Shown here: one piece after another, positions 34,853 through 46,800 of the stretch
Layout of the letters: each line of letters opens with the position of its first letter
How positions within the stretch are numbered: the first letter of the stretch is position 1
Source: Hydractinia symbiolongicarpus
Taxonomy: Eukaryota; Cnidaria; Hydrozoa; Anthoathecata; Hydractiniidae
Length of the DNA stretch: 64,000 nucleotides
Direction: 5' to 3'
NCBI RefSeq assembly: GCF_029227915.1
Contig: NC_079883.1
Location: forward strand, 26,350,001-26,414,000
Translations under genes and position numbers: made by a program
Notes under the pieces: generated by a model
Database searches by the model: none
What the model saw: only the letters and a program-made list of their open reading frames with translations
Told to the model about the DNA's origin: nothing

Positions 34853-37800
34853 CTAAAACAAATATCTTAATTAGAATAATGCATTTAAATAACCTGTCAG
34901 AAATTACTTTCAAATAATCAAAAACTTAAATCGACTGTAACACATAACACTGGAACTGCTGAAAAATGTAAACATGTACAGAAATGTTTAACCTAAATGC
35001 TCAAAAGATATTGAAGCATGAAGCAGATGATGTAAGTATAAAGAAACCCACCATCAGTACTTCTTTGAGACCAACATTTCCACCACAGTAGGAGCAGCAA
35101 CATAAAGAGAAGGGTTGGAACTAACACCGCAAACACTAGCTTAATTTTTCTGGGATACATTTTATGAACAATTGTCCCTGTGAAGAAATTAGATTAAAAC
35201 GTTTAGAATTATTTTACAGTAGAACTCGCGATCCATATCAAGCAATTGCCTATCAGCTAATCTGCTTCCCATGCATTTGAGCATCGAGTTTTGCTCGATG
35301 CTCAAATGCATTTGTTTTGTGTGCTTGTCTTGCTAGAGTGGAGGTTGTGTAGGCTGTTGTTGCTAAGTATGTGCCCCCCCCCCCCAAAAAAAAAATGACG
35401 CTTTCATAAAATATTAAAGTAAATCAAGTGAAATAAAACAAATGAAGAACAAAAAATCAACGTGAAAGGCGAAACATTTTTATCCAGTCAATCACAATAC
35501 AACAACTGTGATGGATATTTTTGTCGTTGTAAGAGAAATGGTGCCTGTTGCGACACGATAACCTGTCTAAAAGCAAATTGGGTTCTGTCGCCTAAAAAAC
35601 TGTCTTGCGTTAGGTGTGGCTTCACATCTTGAAACTTTTTAAAAATTGAATGTTTTACAAAGAAAAGTGTAAAGAAACTAATGTTTCGTCCTCTTAACAA
35701 CCTAACTGACGAGGTACTTAAAATTGATATTTTTAAAGGCATCGTGCATTTCACATGCAAGAATTTCATCTGTTCCAAACGTTTACCAAGCTACGTCTTA
35801 GTAAAGTGTTTGTTCGATCTAATATTGAATATAACAGAAGGAGATAAAAAAATGTAAATTAGAAGCAGGCATTACTTTTCGTACCATTAACACATTCAGG
35901 AACATCACAATATTCCCAACGTTCAGAAGTTTCATTTACATAACACCAAGGTGCTCTTGCATATCCTTGAGGATTTCTACAGAAGTTGCTTTCTAAATCA
36001 CGATATACTGGTGAGGATAAAAACGAATTAATACTCCAAGGCAGACATTTCTTCCCACTCCTGGTCTTGTTTACAGTACCGTTGTATGAGACTACATTTC
36101 CTTCATAACAATGCTCGGTATACTGTACGTCTCCTTCTTTAAAAGCTATAAAAATAATTCAACGCTTTTCCTGAAACCCCCTATTAATATGAATGGGAAA
36201 AATTCAACCCAACCACAGATAAAAATAAAGAGCTTGTTTTAAAAAAACATGCTAGTTTGGTATATAATGTTCTTAGTTATTTTTATTTTCCTCCTCAAAG
36301 ACTATTACAATAGTAGAGCTTGCATGGCCTCTAAAAAGTAAAAAATAAATTAGATTTATGAAATCTGTTAGACTTTTGTTTATCTATAAATCACAGAATT
36401 AGCGTTCAATTAATGGAATGGGTAATAAAAGTGAGCATATTTTTCCCAAAAAATAGGACGAAAAGTTACAAAAAAGATTTTGAGAAAAGTAAGAAGAATG
36501 CTTATAAGTGCACATTCAAACAAAACTACTTAAAATCGAAAAATTAAAAAACATTTGGATAATCAAAAAATTGAGTTAAGATTCGATCCTTTTGTAAATG
36601 TAACTTGAACTTGAAGGCAAATTTTTTTTTAGTTTATGGGAAAATTTTTATCAAATGTTGAGTTCTTTCTAAATGTTTATATATTTTCATATAATAAATT
36701 ATATAAAGATTATCCTATAGTCTAAAAGATTATGCAATTTGAGAAATATATCATGCTCATTGTGAGAAATATATACAAAAGCTTGGTTCCCACTTTAGTT
36801 TAACTAAGATCTCTTATAATAATACGCTAAGTGTGTCCGTCTGTCTGTGACAGGCAAAGTGGATATCGTCATTTTCCTTTAATGTTGCCGAAAAATGCAT
36901 ATCCAATATGTTAAATTTTCTGACGTTACGGCGCGACGTCAATAATATTACTTTAACGTCAATATCCTATATTAAATTATTGAAGCCGTTACAGTGCACT
37001 TAAAACTTTGAGGCCAAATAACTTGGAAACGAGGTGGTGACGTCAATGATTTTTCACCGCGTGGGTAACTAGGGACCACCTGGGACCAATTTGGGTAAGT
37101 TTCCCAAACCTGGGTCCTTGAATCCGTTTCGGAATGGACGGGTTGATGGCGTCATCACAAAACCTACAAACTCCAATATCTCTGCAACCGTTTGTCAAAA
37201 GTTCATGTTCCTATACATTTTCTTGATCAGCTTTTCAAGATCTATACAATGAAGACATTGGATATATAAAATTCTGGAAAAAAAATTTTATGTGTGATTG
37301 CAGGTCTCTGCTGACATCAGCCAAATTTTCAAACCCTTATATTTCCTTATACGTTCGTTGAAAACCCATTATCCTATACATTTTTCTCATGAGGGTTTTA
37401 GCCTCTACACATTACAGGCAACCAATAAACCAAACTTCGCTAATTCTTTTTTGTATCTGCAATGCTGATGTCAGCAAAAAGTCTAAAATAATCAATTTTT
37501 ACATTGTCCTCCTGCCTAAGTGGATTTTTCCACGGGCTTTATCGACTAGTCTTATATAATAATACGACGTGTATGTGACGGTCATAGTGGATATCGTGAT
37601 TTTCCTTTGATGTCGCCGAAATTTCCTTTCAAGTCGCCGAAAACAGTGTGTCTCAAATGTTAAATTTTATGACGTTACGACGCGACGTCCATAATACTAC
37701 TGTAACGTCAAAATGCTGTATTAAATTACTGAAGCCATTACAGTGCACTCAAAATTTTGAGGCGAAATAACTTGGAAACGAGGTGGTGACGTCAATGTTT

Positions 37801-40800
37801 TTTCACCGCGTGGGTAACTAGGGACCAACCTAGGACCAATTTAGGTAATTTTCCTAAACCTGGGTCCCCGAACCCGATACCGAATTGACGGGTTGATGAC
37901 GTCATCAGAAAACCTTCAAACCCTAATATCTCTGCAACCGTTTATTAAAAGTACATGATCCTATACATTTTCTTGATCAGCGTTTCAAGATCTATACGAT
38001 AAAGGGAACAGGTATACAAATTTCTAAAGAAAATTTTAAAGGTTTTGACGGGTCCTTGTTGACGTCAGCAAAATTTTTAATCCCTGATATCTCCTTAGGC
38101 GTTCGTCGAGAACATATGATCCTGTACATCATTTTCACCAGCGTTTCAACCTCTACACATTACAGACAATGAATAAACAAATTTCGCGAATTTTTTTTAC
38201 TGCACTGCTGACGTCAAAAAAAACTAAAACTAAAACACCCTTTTTATTGTCCTTTTGCCTGAGTGGATTTCTCCGCGGGCTTTATCTACCAGGTTAAACA
38301 TAAAACCCAGAAGAATTTAAATTTGTCTTAAAAATTTAAAATAAATCCTGAGCATTTTCATTTTTGTTTAAGTGTGCTATCCTTTACACTCTGAATTAGG
38401 ATCACTCTCTTTTATGTCTTCTGTATGATTTATTAAAGATTATTGGATAATACTTGTTCGCAAAGTTGTTTTTTTCCTAAAGTTTTTTATTTATTTCTTG
38501 TTTAAAATATTTTCTTTCTTTTTTTCTCTGAACTTAAAATCTTTGAACCCTGGCTACATGAGAACTCGGAAAGTCTTCGTAAGACAATCCTGTGCGCCAT
38601 TAACAAAAAACATATTTTCTTTTACTTTCGGAAACTTAATTGTTTGGCATGTCTTTATCATGTACATAACCTGAAAATTGTTTCACCATTGATAATTTGT
38701 TTTCCTGCAGTTAATCAGTTTGTTCTAAAATTGTATTTTTGTTACTTATTTCTTAAATATTTCTTCTTTTTCGGATCAGACGTTATCAAAACACATTTCT
38801 TGGTTTTTAAGGTCAACTGGCCAGGTTGCAATTTTTCCGTAATTTTTGCAAATTGCCCAGTCCCTTTTCCCCGTCAAAACAGAAAAGTGGCCAAGAAGCA
38901 CGAAGGTGAGATATGTAGTAAAACAAGTGCTGAAATATCTGTCTTAAATTATTAATTTGCTGCAGCATCTTACGATATATTCCAGATATATTTTAATTTG
39001 AGTTCCAGGATAGCTTTAAGACACAATATTTGTTTATTTTGAAACAAAATTATTCATACGTTGTATTATTTATAGCCCAATAAAAGGCATTTCCGTTGTT
39101 GCCTGTTCTTAGGCTAAATGAGATTTAGCAAAATTCCCGGGCATTAATTACTGGTAAGCTATTCCCTTCAATGAGACCTATCACTTTTAGTATATGTGGG
39201 ATTTCTTGCAAGCGAGCTACAAAAAGATTTTTGTAAGGATTTTACACGACACCAATATACTACATAGTATCTAAGGCATATTTAAGGCATCATATACATT
39301 TGATGTGAATACGAAGTCAATATTTCTACAAAACACAGTTCTGTTTTTAAGGGAGGAGTTAGAAGAAGGAATATTCTATAGGCGTGGTTTCGATCCCTTG
39401 ATTAGGCAAAAGGGAAAAAACTAAGAAATGCGTAAAAAAAACAACTTACGAATTAGTTGGCAGCCTACAATGTTGTTCATGTCTTGTTTCGGAAAGTTAA
39501 CATAAAGATATGGATTGGAAAGTTCGATTGGATTTTCGAATTCATCCGGACATAGTTTGCACAATGATTCATAAAGTTTCATGAAATCGATAAGTCCATT
39601 GCAACGGTTGCTCAGCCATATCTTTCGACATGGTGGCGAATTAATAGTCTCATTTTTAATTGTTGATACAAAGCATGTGGGATGTCTTAAAAAACACGCT
39701 AACTGTGTGAACATATCCGCACATTCGCATATTTTTTCGAAGTTTCTGTCTAAGTACAGTCTAAGCAAATTCACTACAGAATTAAAACCAGACTCTTTTC
39801 TGCAGCTATGGAATCTAATAAAGAAATAAAAAAGACATAAAAAATCAAGACTGATTGTCAAATCCATGGAAGGTGATTGCAAAAATGTTATACGTATGGT
39901 TAAAAATCTATTTTATAGGTCTCTTTGCTTATCAGACTATGTATTTATGTCTTATGTACTAGTACTTTTTCTGTGTGTTCGTGTGTGTGACAGGCAAAGA
40001 CTATTATACTTTGTACAATTGTTTCTAAACCGCCTATAAGACATCTCCTAAAATAATTTCTGTATTTTATAAACCCTTTGTTTAAAGTATAAGGGAACAT
40101 TCAATAATTCAGTAACACTCAAAATCCCGTTGTAACGCATCTAGTACAAATCTAGTACCTTCATGTAATAATGGGAAAAGATAAAACAGGGCCATTTATT
40201 TAGAACACAAGATGACATTTTTGGTATTTTCAAGTAAGTCCAGAGGCAAGAAACGAATTCCAGATGTAAATCATACACAAAAATAACTAAAAATATCCGT
40301 AATACATAGTTCATGGTTCAAATTCTCTGTTACATAACAAAAGAGCTCTGCCGTAACGGGTTTTTAAAACACAGGGAACGTGATTCCTTAAAATTAATTT
40401 ACGGGGTAATACCCTACGTATGTTGTCATAGTATGTTTTATTTGTTTAGTTTTTGATGACTGGCGTTAAGGCGCGTTCCAATTTGACTGCATCTTGAATT
40501 TTGTAATTTCGTCAAGGTGAGCTTTTTGCACTATAGCGAGAAGTGTAATCAAATAGGAACGAGTGTTTACTAAAACCACAGTATTACATTTTAGGTTTCT
40601 GAGGCCCATTAAATGAGACGGAAATGTTCGAAATAATTGACGTCAACTCTCGCATGGTGAGATCCACCTGTGATCAAAACTGTATCATTTTTTCCAAGGT
40701 TAGACCAACCTACCTGCTTCGAGATTCGTGAGTTGACTAGCTTAATTTGAAATGGTTTATTCAAAAGGTAATGCAAATTATAACTTGCCCAATTAAGATC

Positions 40801-43800
40801 TTCTTAGAAGCACATCGAAAACATTTGTATTATGGTATTACAAATACGTTACAATCTTGACGCTAACTAGTGCCTACCTTTGTTTGTTGAAATAAAAATT
40901 GAATGCTCTTGTCAGGAAAACTTTGCGTTTTTTTCTTTTAAGTAAATTTAAAAGTAAAATGCCCCATTCCATATCCTTACTTGCATCTTTCGCTTTGTGA
41001 ATTGATTGATTTATCATATAATTTTTCAAATGTTGCAAGCAAGCTCCGTTTGGAAGTACATCACTATAACTTCTGCATCTAAAACAATACATGTTTACCT
41101 ATATTGAGAAATTTGACGATTTGATTCTTTAGAAACCCTTAATTTCTTAGCCAATGAAAAACATTTCCTTATTTTATTAAAAAAATAAATAATGTAATGC
41201 TCAAAGTAACATATCGAGTTTGATCTAAAGAACAGCTAAATAGCTAGAATAAGGTCGAGCTAACGATGAAAAAAATTATTTGCGTTCTCATCAATTTGTA
41301 GCAATAGAAATTTTCTGCAAAGAAACAAAAGCTTTCTAGGTAGAAATTTCTTCACTTATCTCTTATATCAATACCTGTAAATTGTCTGTCTGTGCATGAG
41401 AAAAAGGTCTTGAACTACGGAAACTCGAAATAGCAAATGTGATATATTTTATTCGCTTTGTTCTAACGGGCGTATTCCTGTGAAATTCAGAGACGAAAAA
41501 ATGTGTGGGTTTTTCAACAGCTAACAACTAGTCTACTATAGAACACCTCAAACAAGGGAGAGATTTGTTATACTTACCTTACTTTATGGATGTCTTCATT
41601 GGTCTTGCTTGTAGCTTTAGATAAAGTAAATGAATTAAATTACTCTAATGTTGATGTTTTAAGTCCGTACAAAACATTTACACGTGAATGACATTTTTAA
41701 GAATGCAGGTTTTCATAATTTATGATGTAGGGGTAAAACTACTCTTAGCTAGACTTTAGCAACGACTGACATCATTGAAGTAACTTTGCTACATAATGAT
41801 ATGCTGTGACCTATCGGAAACGTGTATAATATTATCTTTTACGCATTTAGTCACACCAACATGTCTTTTAAGCTTGGTGTCACTGTGGATTTAAGTTGCG
41901 TTAAGCAGGTGTGTTAATTGGATTTGTTTTTTGAAACCTAATAGATATTTTAGTATGAGTTACTTTGAAGGCAGATACTTTCGCGAAATCAAAGCAAATA
42001 ACTTTCGCGACCGACCCTTTGTAAAATTTTCCGGTTGAAAAAGCTTTCACGAATTTTTATTTTAATGATTTTTGCGAGAGTTAATTTTCGCGATAGGCAT
42101 AGCTATTAATTATTATATTCCAAGGCGGTACTGAAATGGCATACAAAAGTACTAAAACTCAGCGATAAAATACTTTGTTTTGAAACGACTTAAAGGGTTG
42201 ATTAACAAATATTACTACGGGGGTGAAAGTAACATAAAGAAAAATTTTAATTTCATAAAACAAATTACAATATTTAACATTCTCTTTCTCTCCTTTCCCT
42301 AAGCGCTTTGTTAAGTGAAGGTATTTTATCACTATGGATATAAGGCACAAAGGGCATGGCATCTTAAATTACTACATCGCAGATTATTGATATTGCAAAG
42401 AGTTAAGCAGCATACAATGGAGGTTATTTGTTCAACACCATTACAATATATATGCTGCGTAAATGTAACTATTGAATTTTTTTTTTACAACCATAAATAT
42501 ATATCATATTTACCCCTATCCGGGCGGGGGCTTCCCCCTCACAAATTTATTGTAATAAGCATACCGTTGACCTTTGGGGACTTTTCATCATTTTTAGATA
42601 TCTTCAGGGTATTTAAAAAAAATTGTTGTGACGTCTCATCTGTTGTCATGGTGACTCATCGTTTACAGGTGGTTGAAAAAAAAGGTTACTTTCCACCATT
42701 TTAACATGCACTTGGGTTCGGAAATATATGAAACTAGTCAATAAATCTCTTGGAAAAATCCACTTAGGCAAAAGACCATTAAAAAAATAAGTTTCTTTAG
42801 ATGTTTTGCTGACGTAAGCAAAGCATATACAAAAAAGTTGCAGGGTTTTATAGTCTTATTTTTTTACGGAGGGTATTCTATAGTTTAGCCGTAGTTAGCT
42901 ATAGATAATTAAAAAAGAGGATTAACAACAGAATTCGGAAGTCATAGGTTAGAGCTAGCCATGGGATGGAGAGCTGGACTTGGAGGCTAACATAGCTAGC
43001 TAACAGTAGCTAAGACACCCAGTTAAATATACTTAAACTTGGAACAGGGCACATGAATTTTGCAACAAAACGTAAACAAATATGGCTACGTGCATGGTAA
43101 AATATAAAACTTATAAAGCTTTTCCTCGGAAATGCGAGTCTGCTTGCTCCACCGAACGTCTAAAAATATCAAAGTTCTTACTATTTGTGATTTCAAATCC
43201 ACTTCAAACTCTCGCCTTTGTTTTCTACTTCTAACTTTACTTTACATCTAGTTCCACTTTTCACTTCACTTTTCTACTTCTTCACTTGGTCTCTTTTCTT
43301 TTTAAATATATAGCTATGCTTTTTTAAACCACTTTTCCCCTTTTTTTCAAGGTAAAGGGATCGTTCTTCTGCACTTTTTTTGGTGGCCTTTATTTTCTAC
43401 TTCTAAGTTTACTTTACTTCTAGCTCCACATAGTTCCAATTTCACTTTTCTACTTCTTCACTTGGACTTTTTTCTTTTTAAATATGCTTTTTTGAACTAC
43501 TTATTTTACTTTTTTCAAGATCGTTCTTTTTGTGGTTTTTTTGGTGGCTAGAGGACACCATTTTTCTAAAGTTAGCCGTTAAATTTATTTCAGCAAATCA
43601 AATTGAGTCATTTACATCATGTGATGTAAACAATGAAAAGTCGCTAGCAAAATGGACACAATTTTTTTTAGAAGAATAAAAATGAAAAAAAAAGCATCAT
43701 TTTAATTATGATGACGTCAGCAACTCATCCAACAACAACAAAAAATTAAAACCTTGTTTTCGCGTTGCCTCTATTGTGCAGGGCTTAAACTGCTGATCAA

Positions 43801-46800
43801 GAAAATGTGTATGATCATGTGCTTTTGATGAATACTTGATGAGATATAAAGGTTTAAAAATTAAAAATGAATTCTCATGGAGTCCATATGATGGGTGCAA
43901 AATAAAAACATAGAAACCAGTAATTTGAATTTAAAAGTCACAATTTGCATTATTCTATATCTATAACCGCTGAAACAAAACTTCTAAAAAAATAAACATA
44001 TGCAGCAAGAAATAATAATAAACAAGAAAAAAAGCCCTGGGATTGAGGTTGCTCACAATCTCCGTTATATTTATACTCGCTGAAACAGAACGCTTTAAAA
44101 TATAAGCAGGTCCAACAACAAATAAAAATGGAAAAGGTCTAACAAAATCAAAGGTGGCTAACAACAGTTATGTAAAAATCTAAATCTGCTAAAATTATGT
44201 ACTTGCTTTGCCATGCCAGAACTACACCAGGGAAAATGGTATACCAGAGGTTATAAAAAATCGTTAAGTCACACAAAAAATTTTATTGCAAAATTTCCAC
44301 AATGTACAGTTTCTAATGCATCATACCAAATTGGCTATTTAGTCTATTGCATACAGCAACCCTCCCAACGTGCCGTGCATGATAACAATGCAATGTTTTC
44401 GAATTTAAAAATCAAATAATATTTTAAACGGTAACGTAACAGATGTAAACAATGATTTAACTTTGTTTACATGAAGGTTTATTATAACGACATAACCCAC
44501 GTCAATTACTTTTTATAGTTTATAAAATTCTTATCTAGGATACACACCGTGTATTTTATAAGAATTGTGTTATTCCGTTTCAGTCTTAATGTTCTTAACT
44601 TTCTTGACAAATACTATTCTTATTGTTTCTAATATATTTTTAGCAGGGCTATATTAATAAAATAAAGCTTGGTATAAGTTGTTATATCTAATGGCAAATA
44701 CTGCTACATGCAACGGCTTATTGCTTTGGACAGAAAAAGGTTCAGTTTGTGAGATTATATCCGCAATAAAAAGTTAAAATTTCTAATTAATTCTATTCTT
44801 GGGATATTCTGACACATTGCTTAGAGTATATTCTAACAAAAAAAGTTCTTAACTTTCTTGACAAATACCACCCTCGTGGCCTAAAAATATATAATGCCTT
44901 AATAAAATAAAGCTCGCTATATGTTGCTATGGCTATTTTAAATTCTTTTTATATTTAGAACAAACAATCGAGTTATATATTGAGTCATCAGCAACAAATA
45001 AGAGGCCTGGGACGAGCAAGCGAGTGTCATTTTGGCAAAAATTATGTTAATCAACTAACCTTTATAATATCCATATGCATTGATAAAGTTTGAATGCACA
45101 CCCCTTAACAGGTCCAAAATTACTGATGAAAGAAAATGTCCAAATTTGCTATTACTGAAATATGACATCATAATTCATGCAGCATAATTAAATCTAAAAT
45201 TCTTTAAATGTAAATATCTTTCTCAGTAGGCTGCTAGCTAGCGTTCTCCAGGATAAAAGTTTTTTACTTCGATTACTAAACTTCGCTTCATCACAAAGAA
45301 AACAGATTGATACCGTATAGCTAGTTACAATTGTCTGATATATTTCCAGTCAGTTCTCTTTTTAACGTTATATCATCGTAAATTTTTCTTTTTTATAATA
45401 AATATTTCTGACAGCAACACACACTTATTTTATCCTCGCTCGACAAGAACAGTCGTTCTACAACAACAGTTTTGTTTTTTACATTTTAGATTTAAATTAT
45501 CATTTGAATTCGATAGTTTTTTTAAAAAATAAAGCAACCTCGGTCCCAGAACACAAAATTGAAAAAAAAATAGAAGAAACAAATAAGCTTTAACCTAACC
45601 TTGTGATGAGTAAACAATGTTTGAAATAACTTTATCCAGGATTAATTTGAAAAGAGACTATTTCTTCGCTTCGGTTCTCTTTTTTCAGTTGATAAACAAC
45701 TTGTTTTCGTTAGATACGGCGCGCATATGGTAAGCCGGGAGTAAAATAAATTATTCTATCTATAACGACCAACGGGGCTTTTAAAACTAGAAACACACAA
45801 GTAAAAACATTTAAAATAAAATAAAAATTAGTTTTAATAAATTAATAAAAAGAGTAATAAGAAAAGAGAATTAAATGTTTACATAAAACCCCCTGTTTTG
45901 CGTTTTTTTTAACTTGGTAAATCTTAGCGTAACACCACGTCATAAAAAAGTGACCCGTACTTTGCGTGTCGTGGTCTCACATGGTTACTCATATAAGCGT
46001 ATTATTATATAGACTAGCCGAATTCCCGTGGAAGAATCCACTGAATCTCTTATTGAGTCCTTTTGAGGGGTACCAAATAAAAACATAGAACTCAGTAATT
46101 TGAATTTTCAAAACTCACATTTCAACCTCGACCCCGGGCTCTTTGTCGTAAAAAGCGAAGTACGCAAAAACTATATACTTGCTTTGCCATTCCAGAAATA
46201 CACCAGGGGAAAAAAGGATACCAAACATTAAAAAAAATCCAACATTTTTTAAAGTCATACAAAATCAGCTGTTTAGTCTATTGCAAACGGCAAACCTTCC
46301 AAAATTATACTCAAAATAAAAGAAATTAATAATTGAAAAAACACGTAAAGAGAAATATAAAAACTTGAATCATTTAGTATGTTGTATATCTACCGAAATA
46401 TTTCAATCCATAATATTAAAAGGACAGACTCAAACTTATAGTTAAGAAAATCACACATAAAATCAAAGAAGATAACAATGCAGCGTTTTCGAATTTATTC
46501 GAATTTATTCAAATTTGTTCGAATTCAACATGATGTGCGCTTGATAAACAAGTGGAATGACTTTAAATTTAATCTTACATATCACAAAAGCAACAGTGAG
46601 ATAAAAATTTGTATATTATTGAGTTTCTTATATCTAAATTTTGTCCCACAAAGCATTATTTTCACTAATTTTACTTAATTTTCACTAAAGCCATTATCGC
46701 ACAAAAGCCAACTCGGTTCGTACATATTTTGTTTATATATGACGTCCTAGGGCAACAACGCAACAAATTTCCGTGCCCATTGCTGAAAAATCTCTTAAAT

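Noticed and set aside
42315-42704. 129-codon plus-strand frame
   Set aside because: No recognisable domain, poly-F/Y low complexity, and no splice or start context; it lies in gene B intron 1.
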